Source of the DNA: JBAIYU01 sp036763085
GTDB taxonomy: Bacteria; Bacillota; Negativicutes; DSM-1736; Dendrosporobacteraceae
Assembly: GCF_036763085.1 (NCBI RefSeq)
Contig: NZ_JBAIYU010000017.1
Coordinates: 62,001 to 126,000 of the forward strand
DNA length: 64,000 nt
Reading direction: 5' to 3'
The translations under genes and the position numbers were made by a program. This document shows positions 8,366-17,240 of this stretch, piece by piece (position 1 is the stretch's first letter; each line of letters opens with the position of its first letter). The notes under the pieces were generated by a model that was given only the letters and a program-made list of their open reading frames with translations, was not told the origin of the DNA and did no database searches.

Positions 8366-8632
8366 CGCGTAATTTGGCAAGTTTTTGCAATAAGATCTGG
8401 CCAAGATTCGTGTAATCCTGTGATGCAGAGTAGTAGGTTTAAAATGCCGTGTCAGAAAATTGGCGGTTGATGCAAGCCAATCGGCATAGAGCTGAACTCA
8501 CTGCGGAGGAGCGGTTGCATAAACAACCGCCGCTGATTTGCGTTATCGATCAATGAGAGGATGACAAATGTCATCAAACAGGGTGGTACCGCGAGAAAAC
8601 TCGTCCCTGGCTTATGCCATGGGGCTTTTTTG
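8366..8632 (+). promoter_or_regulatory. T-box leader controlling leuS (specifier CTC, Leu)
   Basis: The T-box core AGGGTGGTACCGCG is at about 8580-8593. A terminator hairpin follows (CCCTGGC, loop, GCCATGGG, then CTTTTTT, 8604-8632), and the antiterminator would use the T-box. Stem I has the AGTA motif near 8430 and a distal ATGCCG/CGGCAT helix. On its 3' side, GAA-CTC-A places the leucine codon CTC (8497-8499) in the specifier position. Class behaviour is that uncharged tRNA-Leu pairs with CTC and its NCCA end stabilises the antiterminator, turning leuS on. Confidence 0.93.
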
Positions 8633-8686
8633 CTTATATTTATTGAATTAAGTGAAATCGTGCTGAAGAAACAGGAGGTACAAAAA

Positions 8687-11167
8687 ATGAACGAAAGATA
8701 CGCCCCACAAGATATTGAATCTAAATGGCAAAAATACTGGACTGAGCAGAATTCATTTCATACTGAATTGAATCGTCAGCGTCCAGAGTACTATGTTCTT
8801 GAAATGTTTCCTTACCCTTCAGGGAATTTACATATGGGTCATGTACGCAATTATTCAATAGGAGATGTAGTTGCTAGGTTTAAGGTAATGCAAGGGTACA
8901 ATGTACTACATCCTATGGGTTGGGATGCTTTCGGTATGCCAGCTGAAAATGCCGCTATAAAACATGGTGTTCAGCCTTCGGAATGGACATGGAAGAATAT
9001 TGACAATATGCGCCGCCAGCAACAAGAGATTGGTTTATCGTATGACTGGAACCGTGAGGTAGCTACTTGCCATCCGGAGTATTATCGCTGGACTCAATGG
9101 TTATTTCTTTTATTTTATCAACGTGGCTTAGCTTATAAGAAAAAGGCCGCAGTAAACTGGTGTGATCAATGCAACACGGTATTGGCGAATGAACAAGTTA
9201 TTGATGGCAACTGCTGGCGCTGTGATTCAATAGTGATAAAAAAAGAATTGGAACAATGGTTCTTTAAGATTACTGATTATGCCGATCGTTTATTAAATGA
9301 TCTAAGTGAGCTAAAGGGCTGGCCAGATCGTGTAAAAACTATGCAAGAAAACTGGATCGGTCGCAGTGAGGGAGCTGAATTCAGCTTCAATGTTCCTGAA
9401 TTTAATGAAAAAATATCAGTTTATACTACACGTCATGATACTGTTTTTGGTGTCACCTATGTAGTGTTAGCACCTGAGCATCAGCTTGTTGATAAATTAA
9501 TTAGCGGCAAGCCTAATGAAGCCGAAATTAGAAGCTTTATCGAAAAGGTCCGCAATCAAAGTGAACTTGCCCGCACATCTAGTGAGTTTGAAAAAGAAGG
9601 TATTTTTACTGGTGCTTATGCTATTAATCCATTCACAGGCGAACAGGTGCCAGTTTGGATAGCTAACTACGTGTTAGTAGAGTATGGCACAGGCGCTGTA
9701 ATGGGCGTTCCTGCTCATGACGAACGCGACTGGTTGTTTGCTTCAAAATATCAGTTGCCTAAACGATTAGTAATTGACTGGCAAAATGGTGAGTCATGTC
9801 TTGAAAACATGACAGGAGCTTATGATGGGCCTGGCGACTTAGTAAACTCAGGACAATTTACTGGATTAAACAATAGTAGAGCCAAAACCGCTATTGCTGC
9901 ATGGTTGGAAGAGCAAAAAATAGGAAACAGCCGCATTAACTATCGTCTTCGGGATTGGTTAGTATCTCGCCAAAGATATTGGGGTGCGCCGATTCCTATT
10001 GTCTACTGTGAGAAGTGCGGTGTTGTTCCTGTGCCTGAGGATCAGCTTCCAGTAATGCTTCCAGATAATGTGCGATTTGATACCGGATCTGTATCGCCAT
10101 TGGCACAAGTTAACGATTTCGTTAATTGCAGCTGCCCAAGCTGCGGCGGAGCGGCAAGGCGTGAAACTGATACAATGGATACTTTCATCTGCTCTTCCTG
10201 GTATTATTTGCGTTATACCGACCCGCGGAATACTAGTGTACCATTTGACTCTTCTAAAGCAAATTATTGGATGCCAGTTGATCAATACATCGGCGGCATT
10301 GAGCATGCAATTTTACATCTCCTTTATTCGAGATTCTTTACAAAGGTTCTGAAGGATGCAGGGCTTGTTAATTTTAATGAACCGTTTAAGAATTTGCTGA
10401 CCCAGGGTATGGTTATTAAAGACGGAGCAAAAATGTCCAAGTCTAAGGGCAATGTAGTATCTCCTGAAGATATTATAAGCAAATATGGTGCTGATACTGC
10501 TAGGCTCTTTATTCTATTTGCTGCACCTCCTGAAAGAGATTTGGAATGGAGCGAGCAAGGCGTCGAAGGTGCTTACCGCTTCTTAGGTCGAGTATGGAGG
10601 GTTGTAAGCCACTACCAAGCTGCAGTTAGTGGAGCAGATGAGGCATATGATCGAAGCTCATTGACTAAAGCTGAGAAGGATTTACGCAGAATACTTCATG
10701 TTACAATCAAAAAGGTAACTGAAGACGTTGGCAATAGATTCAATTTTAATACTGCGATCAGTGCTATTATGGAATTAGTAAACGCAATCTACGCAGTCAA
10801 AGATCAGAATACTCCTATCGCTTCTGGATTATTGAGAGAAGTTATATCGGCACTTCTTAGATTACTGGCACCGTTTGCACCTCATATTACGGAAGAATTA
10901 TGGCATCAAGTTATTGGCAGCGGCAGTGTTCACAAGGAGCAGTGGCCGGCGTTTGAAGCTGAAGCTATAGTATTAGACGAAGTTGAGATAGTTTTACAAA
11001 TAAATGGTAAGGTTCGCGATAAAATCGTCGTTCCTGCGGGTTTGACCCCGAGTGAACTCGAAAAAACTGCGCTAGAGCAGGAAAAGGTCGCAGAATTAAT
11101 TGCTGGCAAGCAAATAGTTAAGGTAATTTGTGTGCCACAAAAACTTGTAAATATTGTTGTGAAATAA
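8687..11167 (+). CDS. leuS: Leucyl-tRNA synthetase
   Basis: An 826-aa class I synthetase that charges tRNA-Leu in the cytoplasm. HMGH is at 49-52 (YPSGNLHMGHVRNY) and KMSKS at 582-586 (GAKMSKSKGN). The CP1 editing domain lies between them, with cysteine pairs in the zinc-like insert (CEKCG, CSCPSCGG). The open frame extends 42 codons upstream into the T-box terminator and is not a real start. ATG 8687 has SD AGGAGG and begins MNERYAPQDIE as expected for the family. It is followed at once by its own terminator. Confidence 0.98.
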   Translation: MNERYAPQDIESKWQKYWTEQNSFHTELNRQRPEYYVLEMFPYPSGNLHMGHVRNYSIGDVVARFKVMQGYNVLHPMGWDAFGMPAENAAIKHGVQPSEWTWKNIDNMRRQQQEIGLSYDWNREVATCHPEYYRWTQWLFLLFYQRGLAYKKKAAVNWCDQCNTVLANEQVIDGNCWRCDSIVIKKELEQWFFKITDYADRLLNDLSELKGWPDRVKTMQENWIGRSEGAEFSFNVPEFNEKISVYTTRHDTVFGVTYVVLAPEHQLVDKLISGKPNEAEIRSFIEKVRNQSELARTSSEFEKEGIFTGAYAINPFTGEQVPVWIANYVLVEYGTGAVMGVPAHDERDWLFASKYQLPKRLVIDWQNGESCLENMTGAYDGPGDLVNSGQFTGLNNSRAKTAIAAWLEEQKIGNSRINYRLRDWLVSRQRYWGAPIPIVYCEKCGVVPVPEDQLPVMLPDNVRFDTGSVSPLAQVNDFVNCSCPSCGGAARRETDTMDTFICSSWYYLRYTDPRNTSVPFDSSKANYWMPVDQYIGGIEHAILHLLYSRFFTKVLKDAGLVNFNEPFKNLLTQGMVIKDGAKMSKSKGNVVSPEDIISKYGADTARLFILFAAPPERDLEWSEQGVEGAYRFLGRVWRVVSHYQAAVSGADEAYDRSSLTKAEKDLRRILHVTIKKVTEDVGNRFNFNTAISAIMELVNAIYAVKDQNTPIASGLLREVISALLRLLAPFAPHITEELWHQVIGSGSVHKEQWPAFEAEAIVLDEVEIVLQINGKVRDKIVVPAGLTPSELEKTALEQEKVAELIAGKQIVKVICVPQKLVNIVVK

Positions 11168-11170
11168 GAA

Positions 11171-11207
11171 AGAAGACTCGCATTATATCGCGAGTCTTCT
11201 TTTTTAT
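11171..11207 (+). terminator. Terminator after leuS
   Basis: AGAAGACTCGC / GCGAGTCTTCT around a short AT-rich loop, followed by a T-run, 4 nt after the stop codon. Confidence 0.92.
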
Positions 11208-11267
11208 TTTAATTTTCTACAAATAAGTACTAATCTGGACAGGAATTAAATACTCTCTAAGCGAAAA

Positions 11268-11284
11268 GTACCATAATTTGGTAC
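11268..11284. repeat. Short palindrome before comEA SD
   Basis: GTACCA-TAATT-TGGTAC directly upstream of the comEA SD (AAGGGGGG). It could be an operator or a small leader hairpin. No matching factor is recognised. Confidence 0.35.
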
Positions 11285-11299
11285 AAGGGGGGATGTTAT

Positions 11300-11884
11300 A
11301 TGTCTAGACCTAGTAATAAGTTATGGGTAATTCTCACTCTAGCTTTACTGATAATTGGTATTAGCTCGTATAATTTCTGGGAGAAAGATCTAGTTGCTGA
11401 ATCTTTGCCTAACCCAGCTGACCAAGATTTTGAAGTAAAGGTTAATTCACCTGAATTAGTAATCTACATAAGTGGCGCTGTTAATAACCCGGGAGTAATA
11501 AAAGTTCAGCAAGGTGTAAGGGTAATGGAGGCAGTAAATTTGGCAGGAGGCTTATTGCCAACCGCCGATTCCACCAAAATAAATCTTGCTCAAGTTGTCA
11601 AAGATGGAATGCAAATAAATGTACCTGAGAAGAAATTAGCAGCAGCTGCCGATAATATTAAGGACAAAAGTATAATTCAGGTTTCGCAAGGCGGCAAAAT
11701 AAATATTAACACTGCTGATGCAGCCGAGCTGGATAAGCTGCCAGGAATAGGGCCTTCTATAGCAGAAAAAATTATTAAGTATCGTGAGTCACAGGGCCTT
11801 TTCAACAATACAGCTGATATAAAGAAAGTTCCGGGAATTGGTGAAAGTAAGTATCAAAAAATCCAAGACAAAATAACAATTTAA
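11300..11884 (+). CDS. comEA: ComEA-like DNA-binding/uptake protein
   Basis: A 194-aa membrane-anchored protein that binds exogenous double-stranded DNA at the cell surface during transformation. Residues 8-27 form one transmembrane anchor. A SLBB-like domain spans about 50-110 (VYISGAVNNPGVIKV), and a C-terminal helix-hairpin-helix pair about 130-194 (INTADAAELDKLPGIGPSIA and a second VPGIGESKYQKI). SD AAGGGGGG precedes ATG 11300. comEC follows 5 nt after its stop, the usual competence arrangement. Presence of comEA and comEC does not prove the strain is transformable. Confidence 0.93.
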   Translation: MSRPSNKLWVILTLALLIIGISSYNFWEKDLVAESLPNPADQDFEVKVNSPELVIYISGAVNNPGVIKVQQGVRVMEAVNLAGGLLPTADSTKINLAQVVKDGMQINVPEKKLAAAADNIKDKSIIQVSQGGKININTADAAELDKLPGIGPSIAEKIIKYRESQGLFNNTADIKKVPGIGESKYQKIQDKITI

Positions 11885-11889
11885 AAGTT

Positions 11890-14259
11890 ATGATGGATAA
11901 TGTTAAATTTATAAATAGTTTAGTAGTAACTGTTGTAATTGGAATACTTATTGCGAGCAAATACACCTTTTCGATTAATGTATTAAGTTTTCTAGTATTT
12001 CTGGCAGCAATCTGTACCTCTTGGGCAATTTATCGTAAATATAAAGCGGCACAATTACTGATTATTTTGTTATTCTTAATAATGGGGGTATTACGCTTTA
12101 CTCATGACCAAGTACCTTCTCCGTATGAAGTAGGCCGCTATGTTGGTCATGAAGTTACTGTTTATGGCCGAATCGATGAATCACCGCAAATCTATTTTGC
12201 TGGGGATAAAATAAGGACACGGTATGTTGTTTCTAGCGAAAAGATATTAGACGGGGAAAAAGGTACAGCTTTTTGTGTTGGGAAAATAGTCGTCAACAGT
12301 TCTCATGATATAAAAAAACCTACTGGGACTATAGGGGATAAAATCAGAGTTACCGGAGAACTCCAAGCATTACATGGTTTTAATAATCCCGGTATCCTTG
12401 ATAGTGTAGCATCTTTGAAGCGAGCGGGGGTAAGCGGGCGAATAACAACTTCATCGGGGCAAATAGATATTTTAACCGATGATAAAAGCGACTGGCAAGA
12501 AAAGATTGCGATGCTGCGAGAAAAAGTTATACTATTTATGAAGCAAGTTATGCCGCATGAAGATGCGGCGATATTGTTTGGGATTTTATTTGGTGGTTAT
12601 AAAGATATAAGCCAAGAGGTAATTTCGGCATTTTCGACAACAGGAATTGTACATATTTTGTCGGTGTCTGGAACACATATTGCGCTCGTTGCCAGTGTAA
12701 TCTTATGGCTTTGTAATAGAATAAAATTAAATGGAAAATTTGCAGCGCTTATAGTATTTTTAGCTATTTTGATCTATGCAGCACTTGCTGGTTTTACTCC
12801 ACCAGTAGTTAGGTCGGCTGTAATGGGAATTCTGGCCCTCGGGGCCGTTGCGCTAGGCAGAGAAAAAGACTCATATCAGGCGTTAGCGCTAGTTTCATTA
12901 GTAATGATACTGTTTAAGCCTGAACTAATATTTGATATAAGTTTTCAGTTGTCGTTTGGGGCTACAGGTGGTCTGATTTATTTATTCCCAAAGATTTATT
13001 CAAGGATGAGTTCGTTGCCGCAGTGGCTTGCTGGTCCTTTTGCATTAACCGCCGCTGCACAGCTTGGAGTTATTCCTTTTATTGCATGGTATTTCAACGC
13101 ATTATCATTAAGCGCATTTATTGCCAATCTCACAATTGTGCCAATCATTGAATTAATAGTAATCCTAGGTCTTGCTGGTTTATTAGCAGGAAATATTTCA
13201 GTTACTATAGGTAAAATTGCTCTTGTTATTTGCAGTCTTGCTATTGGCTTGGTATTAAAACTAGTAAAACTGCTTGCAGCTATTCCAGGTGGTTCAATTT
13301 ATCTACCCTCATTTAATATTTTAGCAGGCGTATTTTATTATGTTTTTTTAGCATATTTGTTCGGTTATATACCAGCCAAAAGTTTGGGCTTAGTTTCTTT
13401 GTTCAGACGATGGACTTTAGAAGGTATAATTTTAATTACTGCTATATGTTTAAGCGCTTTACTATACTTAAATTATCCTAGGCCTGCAAGTGTTCATTTT
13501 ATTGATGTAGCGCAAGGTGATGCTACGCTTGTAAAAACACCACATGGTAGAGCCATATTAATCGATACTGGAGGGTTGGCAGGTCAATCAAGTTTTGACA
13601 TTGGTGAAAAGGTGGTACTGCCATATCTGAGGCATTACGGCGTTCAGACATTAGATTATTTAATATTAACGCACGGGCACCAGGATCACGCAGGCGGTGC
13701 AGAGGCAATAGCTAAAAAAATATCAATTAAAAATATATTACTAGCTCGTGAGGGTTATTCGGTATCAATACAGAAACTTCTAAAAAATAGTAGTGGTTAT
13801 ACAGTAATTCCTGCATATACCGGGCAAAACATTATTTTAGATGGGGTTTTTATCGAAGTAATTTACGCTGCCGATAGCCAGTCAAAGACTGTAAATAATG
13901 AAGCATCGAATGTTATTAGAATTACTTATGGTCAACATAGTTTTCTTATAACTGGCGATTTGGAGGTTAGTGGTGAAAGTGTTATACTTGACAGTGGAAG
14001 TCATATAAAAAGTACAGTACTCAAAGTAGGTCATCATGGAGCCAAGACATCAACAAGTCCGGAATTTTTGCATGCAGTTTTACCACAATATGCCGTAATA
14101 TCGGTCGGTGCTAATAACCGTTATGGACACCCTAACAAGGAAGTCTTACAACTTTTAAAAGACCATGAAATAGAAGTTTACCGTACAGACAAAAATGGGG
14201 CTATAGTTTTTGAAACAGACGGGAAGATCTTATCTGTTGACAATTATCTAAATGATTGA
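11890..14259 (+). CDS. comEC: DNA internalization channel ComEC/Rec2
   Basis: A 789-aa polytopic membrane protein that passes single-stranded DNA into the cytoplasm. An N-terminal DUF4131/OB-type region (about 1-190) is followed by the competence domain with multiple hydrophobic helices (about 220-520; HILSVSGTHIALVASV). The C-terminal metallo-beta-lactamase-like domain (about 535-789) has the metal motif THGHQDHAGG and a later GHHGAKTS. Length is full. The SD is weak, and ATG 11890 and 11893 are both possible starts; coupling to comEA is likely. Confidence 0.94.
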   Translation: MMDNVKFINSLVVTVVIGILIASKYTFSINVLSFLVFLAAICTSWAIYRKYKAAQLLIILLFLIMGVLRFTHDQVPSPYEVGRYVGHEVTVYGRIDESPQIYFAGDKIRTRYVVSSEKILDGEKGTAFCVGKIVVNSSHDIKKPTGTIGDKIRVTGELQALHGFNNPGILDSVASLKRAGVSGRITTSSGQIDILTDDKSDWQEKIAMLREKVILFMKQVMPHEDAAILFGILFGGYKDISQEVISAFSTTGIVHILSVSGTHIALVASVILWLCNRIKLNGKFAALIVFLAILIYAALAGFTPPVVRSAVMGILALGAVALGREKDSYQALALVSLVMILFKPELIFDISFQLSFGATGGLIYLFPKIYSRMSSLPQWLAGPFALTAAAQLGVIPFIAWYFNALSLSAFIANLTIVPIIELIVILGLAGLLAGNISVTIGKIALVICSLAIGLVLKLVKLLAAIPGGSIYLPSFNILAGVFYYVFLAYLFGYIPAKSLGLVSLFRRWTLEGIILITAICLSALLYLNYPRPASVHFIDVAQGDATLVKTPHGRAILIDTGGLAGQSSFDIGEKVVLPYLRHYGVQTLDYLILTHGHQDHAGGAEAIAKKISIKNILLAREGYSVSIQKLLKNSSGYTVIPAYTGQNIILDGVFIEVIYAADSQSKTVNNEASNVIRITYGQHSFLITGDLEVSGESVILDSGSHIKSTVLKVGHHGAKTSTSPEFLHAVLPQYAVISVGANNRYGHPNKEVLQLLKDHEIEVYRTDKNGAIVFETDGKILSVDNYLND

Positions 14260-14289
14260 TGCTATTGCCTGTTTTATAGGAGGCTGGGA

Positions 14290-15330
14290 ATGAGTTATAT
14301 AATTGAGCTTGACAAAGTCAAAAAAGGCTTAGTCAGTCAGATTTATTTAATATATGGCGAAGAAACTTATTTGGCAAGACAGCTTGAAAAAGCAATTACT
14401 GCTGCGTTATTATCTCCTGAAGATCGGGATATGAATTTGAATATCATCGATAGTGATAGTTCGCCGCAGGAATTAATTAATCTTATTGATACCATTCCAT
14501 TTTTCGGTGACAAAAACTTAATTGTTGTTCGAAACTCTACTTTGTTCAAAAATAGAAAAACCGGGCAAAGCGAAAATGAGTCTGATGACAAAACTGATGA
14601 ACGTTTAATTAATTTACTAAGTAATATGCCTGCCTATAGCTATGTTGTTTTCTTATCACCAGATAAGATTGATAAACGTCGTAAAGTTTATAAGACTATT
14701 GAAAAGTTTGGTACTATAGTCGAAGTTGCTCCTTTAAAACCTAAAGATGTTCGCGTATGGTTGCAAGGTAAATTAGGAGAACTAAATAAACGGATGTCCC
14801 ACGATGCCATGGAGCATTTTTTAGCTTCAGTAAGTTTAATGTCCCGTATTTCATTGGGCTTCTTAGAGAGTGAGTTAGACAAAGCAGCAATTTTTTCTGA
14901 AAAGCAGATTATCACTAAGGATGACTTAATCAGTGTGATGTCAACCATACCTGAAGCGTCGATTTTTGCTATGATAGACGCTGTAAGTGAAAAAAACACG
15001 CAAAAGGCCCTAGTCCTACTTTCCGAACAACTTGCTTCTGGGGAGCATCCGATAAAAATATTATCCTTGTTGACTAGACAAGTAAGATTACTTTGGCAAG
15101 CTAAGGAATTGATGCTGCAAGGATATGGAAGTAGAGAAATTTCAGATGAATTAGGATTAGTGTCCTTTGTGGGCGAAAAGGTTATGAAACAATGCAAAGG
15201 CTTCGACGACAAAAAGCTAAAAGAAGTGATTATTGTGTTGGCAGAAGCTGATGCGGATTTAAAATCAGGACGTGCTACCAGCGTCGTTTTAGAGAAAATA
15301 ATTATTGATTTGTGCAAAAAGAATAGCTGA
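14290..15330 (+). CDS. holA: DNA polymerase III delta subunit
   Basis: A 346-aa clamp-loader delta subunit that opens the beta clamp. The N-terminal ATPase-like fold starts IYLIYGEETYLARQLEKAI; the middle has VVFLSPDKIDKRRKVYK; the C-terminal collar helices are typical of HolA/YqeN. SD AGGAGG lies 7 nt before the ATG. It follows comEC and is convergent with rpsT, as in many Firmicutes. Confidence 0.93.
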   Translation: MSYIIELDKVKKGLVSQIYLIYGEETYLARQLEKAITAALLSPEDRDMNLNIIDSDSSPQELINLIDTIPFFGDKNLIVVRNSTLFKNRKTGQSENESDDKTDERLINLLSNMPAYSYVVFLSPDKIDKRRKVYKTIEKFGTIVEVAPLKPKDVRVWLQGKLGELNKRMSHDAMEHFLASVSLMSRISLGFLESELDKAAIFSEKQIITKDDLISVMSTIPEASIFAMIDAVSEKNTQKALVLLSEQLASGEHPIKILSLLTRQVRLLWQAKELMLQGYGSREISDELGLVSFVGEKVMKQCKGFDDKKLKEVIIVLAEADADLKSGRATSVVLEKIIIDLCKKNS

Positions 15331-15360
15331 TTTATATCTAAGATAAAAATCTTCAAAAAT

Positions 15361-15391
15361 AAAAAACCTGTCCATTCTTAGGACAGGTTTT
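15361..15391. terminator. Bidirectional terminator between holA and rpsT
   Basis: AAAACCTGTCC / GGACAGGTTTT with a 7-nt loop, A-run on the left and T-run on the right. Confidence 0.92.
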
Positions 15392-15395
15392 ACAA

Positions 15396-15662
15396 CTATT
15401 GAGCTAATGCATTAAGTTTGCGAGCCATACGTGACTTTTTGCGAGCTGCTGCATTTTTATGAAGAACGCCTTTAGCGGCTGCTTTATCGATAGTGCTGTT
15501 AGCTTTGGTCAGGAGGGCCTTAGCATCATCAGCTTTGCCAGAAGTTACAGCTTCAGTTACTTTACGAGTAACTGTTTTAATTGTTGATTTCACAGCAAAG
15601 TTTTTAGCGCGCCGTTCAGCGTCAGTTTTCACGCTGCGTTCAGATGATTTAATATTTGGCAA
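15396..15662 (-). CDS. rpsT: 30S ribosomal protein S20
   Basis: An 88-aa small-subunit protein binding 16S rRNA. It is Ala/Lys-rich and helical, with the typical LHKNAAARKKSRMARKLN C-terminal block. I start at TTG 15662 (MPNIKSSERS). The GTG three codons upstream is itself part of the SD AAGGAGGTG, which lies 6 nt before this TTG, and S20 proteins normally begin M-x-NIKSA. A TTG start on a ribosomal protein gene lowers initiation, which may matter for S20 autoregulation. It is convergent with holA and has its own promoter. Confidence 0.95.
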   Translation of the reverse strand: MPNIKSSERSVKTDAERRAKNFAVKSTIKTVTRKVTEAVTSGKADDAKALLTKANSTIDKAAAKGVLHKNAAARKKSRMARKLNALAQ

Positions 15663-15697
15663 GTCTTTCACCTCCTTACGACCATGTTACCTAAAAT

Positions 15698-15726
15698 ATT
15701 CTAGCACGTGACAGTAGAAAATGCAA
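15698..15726 (-). promoter_or_regulatory. rpsT promoter
   Basis: Minus strand TTGCAT (15721-15726), 17-nt spacer, TAGAAT (15698-15703), about 35 nt before the SD. Confidence 0.6.
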
Positions 15727-15958
15727 GCGACAAATAGTTTAGGATCTTTATGTTTAGGTTTCGCAGTGAATAGCACAAATGTATCTAGGATAAGATAATC
15801 TCTGAATATAATTCTTTATCCGGGCGTCATTTTTCCTGAGATAAACTATCCATCAGGGGAATAAACCGGATAGATTATTTAAGATTCGATTTATTAAAGC
15901 TTAATCGTATCTTTGTTCTAAGTTAAACAATTACTATATTGGTGCAGGAGTGATTTTA
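15727..15958. other. Intergenic region upstream of gpr
   Basis: No gene seen. It contains a loose inverted repeat TATCCGG (near 15816) / CCGGATA (near 15868). A forespore-type (SigG) promoter for gpr is expected here, but I found no convincing match. Confidence 0.5.
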
Positions 15959-16927
15959 ATGAATTCAATGAGTACACCACGTACCGACTTGGCTCTAGAA
16001 GCACGAGAGATGGTAACAAAGCAGGTTAGGCAGGACGTACCAGGAGTCCTTGTAGAAACGAGCGAAGACGATGACATACTAATAACAAGAGTAAATATTA
16101 CAACACCGGAAGCAGAACGGGCATTAGGCAAGGCTCAAGGACGCTACGTAACAATTGAGGCCCATGGTCTACGTTATAAGAATACCCCATTGCAGGGAAA
16201 AGTAATGAATTCACTTGCACAAGAACTAGCAGAATTATCACAACTGCCTCGGAATGCGACCGTACTAGTAGTAGGTTTAGGTAACTGGAATGTTACCCCG
16301 GATGCACTAGGACCTAGATCTGTCGATAAAATTGTTGTAACAAGACATCTACAAAATATGCTCTCGCCGGAGCTAAAAGGGGGAGTACGTTCTGTTTGTG
16401 CTATAGCCCCAGGTGTATTAGGAATAACGGGAATGGAAACTGCCGAAATCGTGCATGGTATTGTAAATAAAATAAAACCTGACTTGGTTATAGCTGTAGA
16501 TGCATTGGCTGCTGCCTCTAGTCATAGAGTTATTACAACAGTGCAACTGGCAAATACAGGAATACACCCAGGATCAGGTGTTGGGAATAAACGATTTGGT
16601 TTGACTAAAGAATTTCTTGGTGTACCGGTTATTGCAATTGGAGTACCAACCGTAGTACATGCGTCGACAATAGCGATGGATACGATTAATACACTTCAAG
16701 AACACTCTTCGTTTGCTAGATATTTTAAAAGTATGGAAAGCCTGACTGATCAGGATCGTCAGCTTATAGTAAGGCAGGTACTGCCAGATGTTCTTGGAGA
16801 TCTAATGGTAACACCAAAAGAAGTTGATCGTCTTATTGCCGATATTGCCGATGTAGTGGCTGGAGGGATAAATCAAGCAATGCATCCGAATATTGATTAT
16901 GAAAATATTCATATATATCTGCACTAA
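15959..16927 (+). CDS. gpr: Germination protease GPR
   Basis: A 322-aa aspartic-type endopeptidase that degrades small acid-soluble spore proteins at germination. It is made as a zymogen in the forespore, and the N-terminal TDLALEARE resembles the SASP cleavage site at which GPR processes itself. Also present are the core VVGLGNWNVTPDALGPR (about 100-116) and APGVLGITGMETAEIV. I start at ATG 15959, 8 nt after SD AGGAG; the GTG at 15950 overlaps the SD. It is direct evidence that the organism makes endospores. spoIIP follows. Confidence 0.95.
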   Translation: MNSMSTPRTDLALEAREMVTKQVRQDVPGVLVETSEDDDILITRVNITTPEAERALGKAQGRYVTIEAHGLRYKNTPLQGKVMNSLAQELAELSQLPRNATVLVVGLGNWNVTPDALGPRSVDKIVVTRHLQNMLSPELKGGVRSVCAIAPGVLGITGMETAEIVHGIVNKIKPDLVIAVDALAAASSHRVITTVQLANTGIHPGSGVGNKRFGLTKEFLGVPVIAIGVPTVVHASTIAMDTINTLQEHSSFARYFKSMESLTDQDRQLIVRQVLPDVLGDLMVTPKEVDRLIADIADVVAGGINQAMHPNIDYENIHIYLH

Positions 16928-16964
16928 CTCTTTTGTAATTTAACCTTAACGATCAAATGGATTC

Positions 16965-17016
16965 AATTCAGGTGGAGTTGCCTGTGCCCTTCAGGTAGTA
17001 CTCCACCTGAATTTTT
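16965..17016 (+). terminator. Terminator after gpr
   Basis: AATTCAGGTGGAGT (16965-16978) and ACTCCACCTGAATT (16999-17012), a 14-bp stem followed by TTTTT. Confidence 0.9.
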
Positions 17017-17049
17017 AGTACGAAAGTATAAACCTTCTTACTGCATAAA

Positions 17050-17097
17050 TGGTAGGCGGCTTTTGCCTTGCACAGCTCGGCGCAAGCCGTGTTTTTT
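17050..17097 (+). terminator. Second hairpin with T-run before spoIIP
   Basis: CGGCTT...AAGCCG with an inner CTTGC/GCAAG pairing, followed by TGTTTTTTT. It is a good terminator shape, but no gene lies between it and the gpr terminator. It is either a tandem terminator or the end of a short transcript from about 17020. Confidence 0.6.
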
Positions 17098-17240
17098 TAT
17101 CGATTTTGTCCAGCGAATTGGTCACGGATAAAAAGCAATTAATCTGTAGTGTAATATCATAATGTTGACAAGCATATACATTGTATGTAAACAAAAATTG
17201 GAAGCAATTTAATTATTGCTTGCCCATAGGGGGATACAAT
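17098..17240. other. Intergenic region upstream of spoIIP
   Basis: No gene seen. The open frame can be extended upstream to 17181 but lacks an SD there. A mother-cell promoter for spoIIP would be expected, but I could not pick one confidently. Confidence 0.4.

Noticed and set aside
8561..8686. 42-codon N-terminal extension of leuS
   Set aside because: It lies in the T-box core and terminator; the SD and conserved N-terminus place the start at 8687.
14688..15356. 222-aa open frame antisense to holA
   Set aside because: Shadow of the holA frame; no SD, Ser-rich composition typical of antisense reading.
15727..15958. Possible SigG promoter for gpr (TGAATA at several sites)
   Set aside because: No site had a matching -10 (CATACTA-like) at 17-18 nt.
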